Source: Betaproteobacteria bacterium | GTDB taxonomy: Bacteria; Pseudomonadota; Gammaproteobacteria; Burkholderiales; Burkholderiaceae | Length of the DNA stretch: 28,290 bases | Reading direction: 5' to 3' | Assembly (NCBI GenBank): GCA_009921765.1 | Contig: RFXC01000025.1 | Coordinates: 1-28,290, forward strand | Shown: positions 1 to 7,505 of the stretch, piece by piece | Numbering within the stretch: the first letter of the stretch is position 1 | Layout of the letters: the number at the start of each line of letters is the position of its first letter | The notes under the pieces: model-generated | What the model was told of the DNA's origin: nothing | Seen by the model: only the letters and a program-made list of their open reading frames with translations | Databases searched by the model: none | Program-made: the position numbers and the translations under genes

Positions 1-248
1 TCGCGTCGGCGCCGCGCGAGAATCCGGGCCGAATTGAGCCCGGCAAGAAGCAGTAGCGGCCAGAGGAAGGTACAAACCAGCGCCCAGACAATCCGTGACC
101 CGGCCGAGCCCGGCTCGGCACTGTCCGCTGCCTGGTTCGGCCCCTCGCTGAACAGATGCCGGTTCGGAAACGAGACAAGTCCAAATCCCGCGCCGATAAT
201 CAGAAAAACGATGATGTAGGTGTTCAAGGCGGGCCCCCGGTTGGCCAC
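1..248 (-). CDS. Partial small membrane protein, function unknown (runs off left edge)
   Basis: The minus strand is open from a GTG at 248 to the window edge. A TTG at 227 with a GGGGG stretch six bases upstream is the alternative start. The visible product begins with a hydrophobic stretch (NTYIIVFLIIGAGFGLV) that looks like a transmembrane segment or uncleaved signal. A polar loop of about 35 residues follows, rich in Gly, Ser, Ala and Glu, then a second hydrophobic stretch (WALVCTFLWPLLLLAGL) and an Arg-rich tail. That pattern suggests a two-helix inner-membrane protein with a positively charged cytoplasmic tail. I do not recognise the family. It is divergent from the aldolase gene, with a palindrome between them. 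The 3' end lies outside the window, so total length is unknown. The plus-strand reading frame over the same bases is of low quality. Confidence 0.5.
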   Translation of the reverse strand, partial: MANRGPALNTYIIVFLIIGAGFGLVSFPNRHLFSEGPNQAADSAEPGSAGSRIVWALVCTFLWPLLLLAGLNSARILARRRR

Positions 249-275
249 CGATCAAGCCGTCGATGAAGGCTTGCG

Positions 276-295
276 ATGTCAACACATATTGACAT
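276..295. promoter_or_regulatory. Perfect 7-bp inverted repeat between divergent genes, putative operator
   Basis: ATGTCAA at 276-282 and TTGACAT at 289-295 form a perfect palindrome with a six-base spacer. Each arm carries TTGACA reading outward, so each could serve as the -35 box of one of the two divergent genes. On the plus strand a TATACA lies at 315-320, but the spacing of 20 is too long for a standard sigma-70 promoter. The operator role is inferred from symmetry and position only. Confidence 0.5.
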
Positions 296-390
296 GTCCA
301 CCTGTAATCTCAACTATACACCTTGGGCCGGCAGGGTTTGCCCCGCCATGATCTGAGCGAATCATTGAATTGCCGCAAAGGAGGTCCGAC

Positions 391-1209
391 TTGACCCAAC
401 GTGGAGATGGCTATGTTCCGGTGGCTGACAGCGCAAGGCAGTCTAGCGAGCGTATTGAACCGGCAGAGTGGGCGCTCAGGCTGCGGCTCGCAGCGGCCTA
501 TCGTGCTGTCGATTATTTTGGCTGGTCGGAACTGACCGCCAATCACATCTCGCTGCGGGTTCGTGACCAGCCCTCCGAGTTTCTGATCAACCCCTATGGC
601 CTGCTCTACTCGGAGATCACCGCGTCCAATCTGGTGCGAATCGACGCAGGCGGCAATGTACTCACGCCCACCGAGTATCCGATCAACCCGGCCGGGTTCA
701 ACATTCACGCGGCAATTCACGAAGCGCGCGCTGACGCGCATTGCGTGCTGCATGTTCATACCGTGGCGGGCATGGCGGTGTCATGTCTGTCGGAGGGGTT
801 GCTTCCGCTTACGCTGGAAGGCACCGACTTTCATGACCGAATCGGCTACCACGAGTTTGAAGGGCCGAGCCTTGCCGTGGATGAACGGACACGTCTGGCT
901 GCCGCACTTGGCTCGCGAAACATCGCGCTGATACTGCGCAATCACGGCCTGGTCACCATCGGGGAAACGGTGGACTCGGCGTTTCTGCGCATGTACCGAT
1001 TGCTGCTTGCGTGCGAGGTGCAGCTGCGGGTTCTCACGACGGGGCAACCGTTCACCCGCATCTCGGCGCGCACGCTGGAACACTCGGCGCAGCGCCATGA
1101 GTGGTTCTTCCGTATTGGCCCAGGCGGTCGCCAGATCGGGCACGGCGAACTCGACTTCAGCGCGGTCATGCGGCTGATGGCGAAAATCGATCCGTCCTAT
1201 CAGACCTGA
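391..1209 (+). CDS. Class II aldolase/adducin family protein
   Basis: The 272-residue protein has the class II aldolase/adducin fold used by L-fuculose-phosphate aldolase and relatives, which cleave or decarboxylate sugar and oxoacid substrates with a divalent metal. The metal site is visible as H121 and H123 in HVHT and H185 in NHGL. The acidic stretch HEARAD before the first pair fits the family. I chose TTG at 391 because AAAGGAGG lies at 377-384, six bases upstream; an in-frame TTG at 370 would overlap that ribosome site. The N-terminal residues after the start look unstructured. The gene converges on leuD and the two reading frames overlap by about 44 bases. Members of this family often sit beside Bug receptors and hydro-lyases in organic-acid loci, but the substrate cannot be told from sequence. 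Confidence 0.85.
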   Translation: MTQRGDGYVPVADSARQSSERIEPAEWALRLRLAAAYRAVDYFGWSELTANHISLRVRDQPSEFLINPYGLLYSEITASNLVRIDAGGNVLTPTEYPINPAGFNIHAAIHEARADAHCVLHVHTVAGMAVSCLSEGLLPLTLEGTDFHDRIGYHEFEGPSLAVDERTRLAAALGSRNIALILRNHGLVTIGETVDSAFLRMYRLLLACEVQLRVLTTGQPFTRISARTLEHSAQRHEWFFRIGPGGRQIGHGELDFSAVMRLMAKIDPSYQT

Positions 1210-1711
1210 TCGGGAGCGGTCTCTTCCCACGACACAGGCTGCACTTCAGCAGCCATCCAGATAAGCCCAGGGCCTCGACTGTGACCTGCGCCTGCCCGTC
1301 GCTCTTTTCCACCTCGTCGGCGATCTGCCGAACCGCTTCGATTGACAGCTCGACCGGCAGGATGCCGTTGCGGAAGCAGTTGTTGAAGAAAATACCGCCG
1401 AAGCTCGGTGCGATCAGGGCGCGAAAGCCGAACTCGCGCAGCGCCTTGGGTGCGCGCTCGCGTGAGGAACCACAGCCGAAATTCCGATCGGCGAGGAGGA
1501 TCTGGGCCTGGTCATAGGGCGCGCGGTTCAGGATGAACGCGGGATCGGGCGTGCGGTCATCGCCCAGGAACCGCTGATTGGCAAACAACATCTTGCCGTA
1601 GCCGGTGGCATCAGGCCCGCCCATGTAGCGGGCCGGGATGATCTGGTCGGTATCGATATTGATGACCAGCATCGCGGCGGCAATCCCCGTGACACGTTGA
1701 AACGATTCCAT
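1166..1711 (-). CDS. leuD: 3-isopropylmalate dehydratase small subunit-like protein, abnormal C-terminus
   Basis: This is the swivelling small subunit of an aconitase-superfamily hydro-lyase that pairs with the LeuC-like protein upstream. It has the expected NIDTDQIIPARYM start region and the motif NFGCGSSRERAPKAL, then FGGIFFNNCFRNGILPVEL. The ATG at 1711 has GGAGA six bases upstream and lies 15 bases after the leuC stop, so the two are co-transcribed. At 181 residues it is shorter than the usual 200 or so. The last 35 residues are basic and do not resemble the family ending (an IDPF...CLL.GLDDIGLT-like segment), and the frame runs into the 3' end of the convergent aldolase. Neither other frame there restores the family ending. 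The start and core are certain; the functional state and the true substrate are less so. Confidence 0.82.
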   Translation of the reverse strand: MESFQRVTGIAAAMLVINIDTDQIIPARYMGGPDATGYGKMLFANQRFLGDDRTPDPAFILNRAPYDQAQILLADRNFGCGSSRERAPKALREFGFRALIAPSFGGIFFNNCFRNGILPVELSIEAVRQIADEVEKSDGQAQVTVEALGLSGWLLKCSLCRGKRPLPIRSDRTDRFSPSAA

Positions 1712-1726
1712 CTTGGTCTCCGGTGG

Positions 1727-3145
1727 TCAGCGGTGGCTGGCGAGTAGCGGTCTCGGGTCGGCGATCGCGCCGCTTACCGCCGAGGCGGCGACCGTGGCCG
1801 GGCTTGCAAGATGCGTTCGGGTGCGTGGTCCCTGTCGACCTTCGAAATTCCGGTTGGTGGTGCTCACTACACGCTGATCTGCGAAGCGGTTGTCGCCAAG
1901 ATGCCCGCAGTAGCCGCAGCCCGCCTCGTGCCACTCGAAGCCGGCCTCGCGAAAGACGCGATCGATGCCTTCAGCCTCAGCCGCCTGTCGAACGGGGGTG
2001 GACCCGGGTACGCAGACGGCCTGTACCCCGGGCTTGACGCGACGGCCGCGCAGGATACGCGCGGCTTCGCGCAGGTCTGACAGCCGTGCGTTGGTGCACG
2101 AGCCGATATAGACCGCATCGATTGGCGTGCCGATGAGTGGCGTACCCGGCGACAGCTGCATGTAGGCGAGCGCACGGGTGGCGAGATCGCGCGCCTCGGC
2201 GTCGGCCGCTTCGGCAGGGTCGGGCACGGCTGCGGTGATGTCGACCGAGTGCTGCGGACTGGTGCCCCAGCTCAACTGCGGGGCGATCGATGCGCAGTCA
2301 ATCGACACCTCGCGGCCGAAGCGGGCCCCGTCGTCGGTGCGCAGGGCTCGCCAGTAGGCGATGGCTTCATCCCAGGCCTGGCCCTTGGGCGACCAGGCGC
2401 GACCCGCCAGGTATTCGAAGGTGACGTCGTCCGGTGGGACGAAGCCATATTTCGCCTGGAACTCGATCGACATGTTGCAAAGCGTCAGGCGCGCTTCAAC
2501 CGGCAGCGACGCCACCGCATCGCCCGCAAACTCGACGGCGAACCCGATGCCTGCGGCAGCCCCGAGTCGAGCGATCAGCGCGAGGATCATGTCCTTCGCA
2601 TAGACGCCTTCGCCGAGTTTTCCGTTGAACGAGACCCGCATCGTCGCGGGGCGGGTCTGGGCAAGTGTCTGGGTGGCCAGCACATGCTCGGCCTCGCTCA
2701 CGCCTACTCCCCAGGCGACCGCGCCAATGCCACCTACCGTGCAGGTATGGCTGTCGCAGCACACCAGCGTGGTGCCCGGCAGTGCGATGCCCAGTTCGGG
2801 GGCAGCCACATGGGCAATACCCTGTCGCGGGTCGTCATAGTCGATGAAATTGAGTTGCCAGCGCTGCGCCTCGGCGCGCGTGGTGCTGATCATGGAAAAG
2901 CCACTCGGGGACGGCGAGTCGGTCGGTCCCCGGCCCGGGCGGGTGGCGATCAGGTGCTCGATGATCGTGAAGACCTGGGCGCGGCTGTCGGGCGTCCGGC
3001 CGGCGCGCGCCATGGCGTGCAGCACCTGGCTGCCGCCCAACTCGTGAAGAATCAGGCGATCAACCTGTAGCAGGTCGGTGGATCCTTCAAGGGTCCGGAT
3101 GGCATGATCCGCCCACACTTTGTCGAAATAGGTCAGTCCGGACAC
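1727..3145 (-). CDS. leuC: 3-isopropylmalate dehydratase large subunit-like, [4Fe-4S] hydro-lyase
   Basis: The 472-residue protein matches LeuC-type large subunits, which carry the 4Fe-4S cluster for reversible dehydration/rehydration of a 2- or 3-hydroxyacid. The three cluster cysteines are C350 in YIGSCTNAR and C410 and C413 in GCGYC. Substrate and cofactor segments CCDSHTCTVGGIGAVAWGVG and TNRNFEGRQG are present. GTG at 3145 gives the family length and the typical N-terminus TYFDKVWADH, with GGGG seven bases upstream. A longer in-frame extension to 3343 would cross the divergent receptor gene and is rejected. After the CxxC, the usual MNPD-like segment is replaced by HLGD, and the setting lacks other leucine genes. 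The pair may therefore act on citraconate, dimethylmalate or a related acid rather than isopropylmalate; this is inference. Confidence 0.86.
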   Translation of the reverse strand: MSGLTYFDKVWADHAIRTLEGSTDLLQVDRLILHELGGSQVLHAMARAGRTPDSRAQVFTIIEHLIATRPGRGPTDSPSPSGFSMISTTRAEAQRWQLNFIDYDDPRQGIAHVAAPELGIALPGTTLVCCDSHTCTVGGIGAVAWGVGVSEAEHVLATQTLAQTRPATMRVSFNGKLGEGVYAKDMILALIARLGAAAGIGFAVEFAGDAVASLPVEARLTLCNMSIEFQAKYGFVPPDDVTFEYLAGRAWSPKGQAWDEAIAYWRALRTDDGARFGREVSIDCASIAPQLSWGTSPQHSVDITAAVPDPAEAADAEARDLATRALAYMQLSPGTPLIGTPIDAVYIGSCTNARLSDLREAARILRGRRVKPGVQAVCVPGSTPVRQAAEAEGIDRVFREAGFEWHEAGCGYCGHLGDNRFADQRVVSTTNRNFEGRQGPRTRTHLASPATVAASAVSGAIADPRPLLASHR

Positions 3146-3193
3146 GGCCGCGCCCCGTTGCGTCAGATGAGGGAAACAGTCTATCCCGGCGAG

Positions 3194-3215
3194 CGCGGAT
3201 CGGCTTCGGTCCGCG
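3194..3215. promoter_or_regulatory. GC-rich stem-loop in leuC/receptor divergent spacer
   Basis: CGCGGATCG at 3194-3202 and CGGTCCGCG at 3207-3215 pair over nine positions (one G-T pair) around a four-base loop GCTT. The hairpin lies about 50 bases upstream of the leuC GTG and 80 upstream of the receptor ATG. It could be a 5' leader structure or a protein-binding site. There is no T-tract to make it a terminator, and its role is unknown. Confidence 0.35.
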
Positions 3216-3294
3216 AGCGTGTTGAATAACGCAACGGAAACACATGGTCCGGGAAGCGCCCCGGTAGCATGGGCGTATTCAAGGGAGGCCGCAC

Positions 3295-4260
3295 ATGACT
3301 CGACTGTCTCAAGCGTTGTTCGTTTCGCTTGCCATCGCAGCATCCGCCGCGGTTGCGCAGGACTATCCGTCCAAACCGCTTCGCGCCATCGTGCCGTTCC
3401 CGCCCGGCGGGGTGGTCGATACCGTAGCCCGGCAGGTCGCCTCCAAAATGAGCGAGAGCATGGGCCAGCAGGTGGTGGTTGACAACCGCGCGGGTGCCAG
3501 TGGATCGATTGGCACAGCGCTCGCCGCCAAGTCCCCCCGCGACGGTTACACCATCCTCTTTGCGTTTGACACGCATGCGGTCAACCCCCACATCTACAAG
3601 AACCTCGCCTTCGATACCCTGAAAGATTTCGAATCGGTGTCGCTGGTGGTGAAGATTCCGCTCGCAATCGCTGCGGCGGCGAACGTACCCGCGTCCAATC
3701 TCAGAGAATTGGTGGCGCTTGCCAAGGCGAACCCTGGCAAGTATTCCTACGCGTCCGTGGGCGCGGGAAGCTCGGGGCATCTCGCCGCCGAGCAGCTCAA
3801 GCTTCTGAGCGACATCGAGCTGGTACATGTGCCTTACAAGGGTGGCGGTCCCGCTGTCGCAGATCTGTTAGGCGGACAAATTCCGTTTGCCTTTCTTGCG
3901 GCGGGTGTGGTGACGCAGCATATTCGGAGCGGCAAGTTGAAGGGGCTTGCGCTGACAAGCGCGCAACGCTCCGCTGCCTTGCCCAATGTGCCCACCACCG
4001 CCGAGGAAGGGTTTCCGCAGTTTGACTCAGGGGCCTGGGTGGGGGTGGTGGTGCCTGCGGGAACGCCCGCTGCCGTGATTGCCCGGCTGAACACTGAAGT
4101 GGTCAAGGCGGTGCGCGATCCGGCGGTGAGCAACAAGCTGTCCGATCAGACCATGGTGGTCGTGGCGAGCACGCCCTCCCAGCTCGATGAGTTCATCCGT
4201 GCCGAGCACGACAAGTGGGGCCGCTTGATCCGTGAGGCCAAGCTCAATCTCGGGGAGTAG
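3295..4260 (+). CDS. Bug/TctC family tripartite tricarboxylate-type receptor (receptor 1)
   Basis: This 321-residue periplasmic protein belongs to the Bug family, the receptors of tripartite tricarboxylate transporters that bind carboxylates, amides or amino acids. A signal peptide ends near AAVAQ (about residue 22). Family hallmarks are PFPPGGVVDTVAR, DNRAGASGSIG, RDGYTIL and the ligand-loop motif HVPYKGGGPAV. The ATG at 3295 has AGGGAGG about seven bases upstream. It is divergent from leuC, with 149 bases between starts, and is followed after one base by the luciferase-like gene, so the two are almost certainly co-transcribed. No TctA/TctB membrane subunit is nearby, so it must share a permease encoded elsewhere or act as a sensor. 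Substrate unknown. Confidence 0.93.
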   Translation: MTRLSQALFVSLAIAASAAVAQDYPSKPLRAIVPFPPGGVVDTVARQVASKMSESMGQQVVVDNRAGASGSIGTALAAKSPRDGYTILFAFDTHAVNPHIYKNLAFDTLKDFESVSLVVKIPLAIAAAANVPASNLRELVALAKANPGKYSYASVGAGSSGHLAAEQLKLLSDIELVHVPYKGGGPAVADLLGGQIPFAFLAAGVVTQHIRSGKLKGLALTSAQRSAALPNVPTTAEEGFPQFDSGAWVGVVVPAGTPAAVIARLNTEVVKAVRDPAVSNKLSDQTMVVVASTPSQLDEFIRAEHDKWGRLIREAKLNLGE

Positions 4261-4261
4261 C

Positions 4262-5263
4262 ATGGAAGTCGGTTTTTTCTACTGGCCGTTCAGTGTCGAG
4301 CTGACCATGAACATGGCAGCGGCTGCCGAGCGCTACGGTTACGACATGATCGGTGTGGCTGACACCCCCGGTAACGCGATGGATCCCTGGGTCACGGCTG
4401 CGCTGGTGGCCGAGCACACGCGTCGGCCCAAGGTGTCGATCTGCGTGACCAATCTTGCAACCCGTCATGCAGCGGTCTCTGCCGCGGCCATCGCTTCGGT
4501 CGACCTCATCTCGGGAGGTCGCGCCATACTTGGTATTGGCGCGGGCAACTCCGGCACCCGCAACCTGGGTGTCAAGGGCACCCCGGTCGCTGACATGAGC
4601 GAGGGCATCGCATACATCAAGACCTTGCTCGCGGGCGAGAAGGCTGAATACCGGGGCGGTACCGCGCAGCTTCCGTGGGTCAAGCGTCCCACGCCCGTGT
4701 TCCAGGCCGCATCGCTTCCCCGCTCACTGATGGCGGCCGGGCGCTGCGCGGATGGCGTCTTCGTCAATTACGGGCTCGACCGTGTCAGTCTGTCGGCGTC
4801 CACCGCACACATCGCGCGGGGTGCGGCGGAGGCGGGGCGCGATGCGGCAAACGTCGAGGTCTGGCAGATTGGCTGCCTGGACTGCAACGAAGACCGGGAC
4901 GTGGCACGCCGCAAAATCGGGGCGATCCTCGCCTTTGTGAGTGGCTATGTCATTGGCACTGAAGACCTCGAGGCGCGCGGCGTGCCGCCAGACAAGATCG
5001 AGCCACTGCGCGAGCTCCGCCGGCGCTACAGCACCCGACCGGGCGAGGCCGATGCGCGGATGGTCGATGAACTGGGTCTCTTCGACTATCTCGCAGGACG
5101 GCTATCGATCTGGGGGACCCCCGACGACTGCCTGCGACAGGCGCTGGCGGCCAAGGCGGCAGGCGCCACGCGCCTGATGTTCACCGTGAGTCTGGCGAGT
5201 GATCCTGTGCGCACGGTGGAGCTGTTCGGCGAGCATGTGCTGCCTGCCTTGCGGGCGGCTTAG
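4262..5263 (+). CDS. Luciferase-like (LLM class) flavin-dependent oxidoreductase
   Basis: The 333-residue product has the bacterial luciferase-like TIM-barrel fold of FMN- or F420-dependent oxidoreductases and monooxygenases. Visible family features are MEVGFFYWPFS at strand 1, the segment GYDMIGVADTPG, the conserved region FDLISGGRAILGIGAG-like (here VDLISGGRAILGIGAG), and a C-terminal segment WGTPDDCLRQALAAKAAGAT. The ATG at 4262 has GGGGAG overlapping the end of receptor 1, only one base from its stop, which implies translational coupling. FMN use is more likely than F420 in a betaproteobacterium, but the sequence does not settle it. Coupling to a receptor suggests oxidation of the imported compound. 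Its stop is 30 bases from that of the convergent receptor 2. Confidence 0.88.
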   Translation: MEVGFFYWPFSVELTMNMAAAAERYGYDMIGVADTPGNAMDPWVTAALVAEHTRRPKVSICVTNLATRHAAVSAAAIASVDLISGGRAILGIGAGNSGTRNLGVKGTPVADMSEGIAYIKTLLAGEKAEYRGGTAQLPWVKRPTPVFQAASLPRSLMAAGRCADGVFVNYGLDRVSLSASTAHIARGAAEAGRDAANVEVWQIGCLDCNEDRDVARRKIGAILAFVSGYVIGTEDLEARGVPPDKIEPLRELRRRYSTRPGEADARMVDELGLFDYLAGRLSIWGTPDDCLRQALAAKAAGATRLMFTVSLASDPVRTVELFGEHVLPALRAA

Positions 5264-5293
5264 CGCGACGGGTTCATGGGGGAAAGTCCGGTC

Positions 5294-6322
5294 TCAGTCT
5301 GCGGTGGCGCCCGACTTCCGGACCGTGTCCCCCCAGGTCTTGAGTTCACTTTCGAAAAATCGCGAGAACTGTTCGGGTGTGCCCGGCAACGCCTGTGCGC
5401 TCATCGTCTCGAGTCGCTGCCGCATCTCGCCCGAGGTCAGCCCGTCATTGATGGCCGCATTGAGTTTTGAGACCACGGCCGACGGCATACCGGCTGGGCC
5501 CAGCACCCCCCACCAAACTGAAATCGTGAGCGACGGAAAGCCGAGCTCGGCAAAGGTTGGCACATCGGGGATGGCCGGCGAGCGGCTCTGACTGGCGAGC
5601 GCGAACGCGCGAACATGCCCGGCCTTGATGGCTGGCAGTGCCCCCGACAGGTTGGAGAACATGATGTGGATCTGCCCGCCGCGCAGGTCGGTCATGGCTG
5701 CCGCGCCGCCCTTGTAGGGAACATGGACCATGTCGATATTCACCACCGACGCGAGCATGACGGCGGCGAGGTGCTCGCTGGTGCCCGATCCCCCGGATCC
5801 GTAGTTGATTGTGCCGGGCTGGGCTCGGGCGAGCCCGAGAAACTCGTTGAAATGTCGGGCTGGCATGGAGGGGCCGGCCAGCATCACCGTGGGAACCGCA
5901 CCCACCAGGCCAATATGGGTGTAGTCGGTGGCCGGGTTGAACGGAAGCTTTCGGAACAGCGTGGCGTTGACCGCATTGCTGGGCGAGCCCATCAGAAGCG
6001 TGTAGCCATCGGGGGCCGATCGTACGACATGCTCCGCAGCGATATTGCCACCCGACCCGGTGCGGTTTTCAACAACAACAGGTTGGCCCAGACGTGCGCC
6101 AATTTCCTGGCCAATGGCGCGCGCGACGATATCGACGGCACCGCCTGGGGCGAAGGGCACCACCAGCCTGATGGGCTTGGCAGGGAAGCTCTGCGCGAAT
6201 GCGCTGCCTGCGGATAGCAGGATGGTCAACGCCGAAAGCGCGGCCTGGATGAAGCGGGTGATAGGCAGAGGCACACGAGCGTGCATGACAGTCGCATTTG
6301 AAGCGGGTGATGAGCGGTGCAT
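5294..6322 (-). CDS. Bug/TctC family receptor (receptor 2)
   Basis: This is a secreted Bug-family solute receptor. The mature region begins near AFAQSFPAKPIRLVVPFAPG and continues with GGAVDIVARAIG, ENRTGSGGNIA, PDGYTLLMG and the canonical ligand-loop HVPYKGGAAAM. Two starts are possible. ATG at 6322 has only a weak GGGA about nine bases upstream and gives 342 residues. ATG at 6286 gives 330 residues with a more normal signal peptide length (about 32 residues). I list the longer form, but the shorter one is plausible. The gene lies 16 bases downstream of receptor 3 on the same strand, so they form a two-gene unit of tandem paralogues. The two proteins are clearly divergent, so this is not a recent duplication. 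Confidence 0.92.
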   Translation of the reverse strand: MHRSSPASNATVMHARVPLPITRFIQAALSALTILLSAGSAFAQSFPAKPIRLVVPFAPGGAVDIVARAIGQEIGARLGQPVVVENRTGSGGNIAAEHVVRSAPDGYTLLMGSPSNAVNATLFRKLPFNPATDYTHIGLVGAVPTVMLAGPSMPARHFNEFLGLARAQPGTINYGSGGSGTSEHLAAVMLASVVNIDMVHVPYKGGAAAMTDLRGGQIHIMFSNLSGALPAIKAGHVRAFALASQSRSPAIPDVPTFAELGFPSLTISVWWGVLGPAGMPSAVVSKLNAAINDGLTSGEMRQRLETMSAQALPGTPEQFSRFFESELKTWGDTVRKSGATAD

Positions 6323-6338
6323 GAAATGTGTCCCGTCT

Positions 6339-7319
6339 TTAACCCAGCGTGATGCCGGTACGCCGGATGACCGGGCCCCATCGCGCCGCTTCGTCGGCCA
6401 TCAGTCGGGCGAGCACCTGCGGGCTGCCGCCCGTGGGGGTCATACCCTGACCGATCAGCCGCTCTGAGATAGCCGGGTCCTGGAGGGCGTCGTTCCATTC
6501 TCGGTTCAGGCGTTCAACCACTGGTGTGGGGGTGCTGGCCGGCCCCACGATTGCATTCCATGCAATGGCCTCGAAGTCTTTCAGCTCCGGCAGCCCCGAC
6601 TCCGCGATGGTGGGGAGATCGGGCAGCGGTTGATACCGCGTGCGGCTGGTCACGGCGAGCAGTCGAACCCGGCCCGCCTGAACATGGGGAAGAAGCGCCG
6701 GTGCCACCGTCATGATCATCTGCGTTTCACCCGTCGCCACCGACAGGGCCGACGGGGGCGAGCCGTTGTAGGGAATGTGCAGCGCGAAGGTGCCGGTGGC
6801 GACCTTGAGCAACTCCATTGACAGGTGCGAGGAGCTGCCGTTGCCGATCGATGCAAACGAGGCCTTGCCAACGTTGGCCCGCAGCCACTGCACCAGTTCG
6901 GCGACCGACTGCACCGGCAGCCTGGCATTGACCGCCAGCACATTGGGTTGGCTGGTGGTCATGACGATGGGCGCGAAATCGTCGGGCAGACGATAAGGCA
7001 TTTTTTGATAGAGAAATGGCGCGAAGGCCAGGGGGCCGTTGAAGCTGATGCCAAAGGTGTGGCCGTCAGAGGCCTTGGCAACGGCGTCGGTACCGATCAG
7101 TCCAGCCGCACCGGGCTTGTTGTCGACCACGATGGGTTGGCCCAGCCGCGCAGACAGTCGATCGCTGGTGGCCCGAACAATGAGGTCAAGCGAACTGCCC
7201 GGGCCGGTGGGAACCACCATACGAACCGGGCGTGAGGGCCAGGTGCTCTGCGCCCGAGCGACACGCGATCCGAGCGATAGTGAGGCAATACCCAGGGCGA
7301 ACAGGGATCGACGCTGCAC
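6339..7319 (-). CDS. Bug/TctC family receptor with twin-arginine-like signal (receptor 3)
   Basis: The 326-residue Bug-family receptor begins MQRRSLFALGIASLSLG, a twin-arginine-type signal sequence; the others here have ordinary Sec signals. The likely cleavage site is at VARAQ (about residue 24). Family motifs are VVPTGPGSSLDLIVRA, DNKPGAAGLIGTD and, at the ligand loop, HIPYNGSPPSA, which departs from the usual HVPYKG. The start is GTG at 7319, with AAGGAG eight bases upstream. It leads the two-gene unit with receptor 2 and is divergent from receptor 4. The altered ligand loop suggests a different substrate from receptors 1, 2 and 4, but identity cannot be read from the sequence. Confidence 0.92.
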   Translation of the reverse strand: MQRRSLFALGIASLSLGSRVARAQSTWPSRPVRMVVPTGPGSSLDLIVRATSDRLSARLGQPIVVDNKPGAAGLIGTDAVAKASDGHTFGISFNGPLAFAPFLYQKMPYRLPDDFAPIVMTTSQPNVLAVNARLPVQSVAELVQWLRANVGKASFASIGNGSSSHLSMELLKVATGTFALHIPYNGSPPSALSVATGETQMIMTVAPALLPHVQAGRVRLLAVTSRTRYQPLPDLPTIAESGLPELKDFEAIAWNAIVGPASTPTPVVERLNREWNDALQDPAISERLIGQGMTPTGGSPQVLARLMADEAARWGPVIRRTGITLG

Positions 7320-7505
7320 AGCGATATCTCCTTGATCTGAACGGATTTGACGCTATCACATCGGGCCGGCGGCGGGTATCCCGCAAGGTCGCCGCGCGCG
7401 GCCGCGAAACGGGCGCTATCGTTTCCCGCAGACGAGGGCTAGACTCAACCGAACTGGCCCCCTCGCCTGGAAGGCCTTGTTTGCGAGCACTGCAAGGAGC
7501 GCCCC

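Noticed and set aside
370..390. Earlier TTG start for the aldolase at 370
   Set aside because: It would place the strong AAAGGAGG inside the coding region; the TTG at 391 is correctly spaced from it.
3146..3343. N-terminal extension of the LeuC-like protein to 3343
   Set aside because: It overlaps the divergent receptor gene and its residues do not match the family; the GTG at 3145 gives the usual length.
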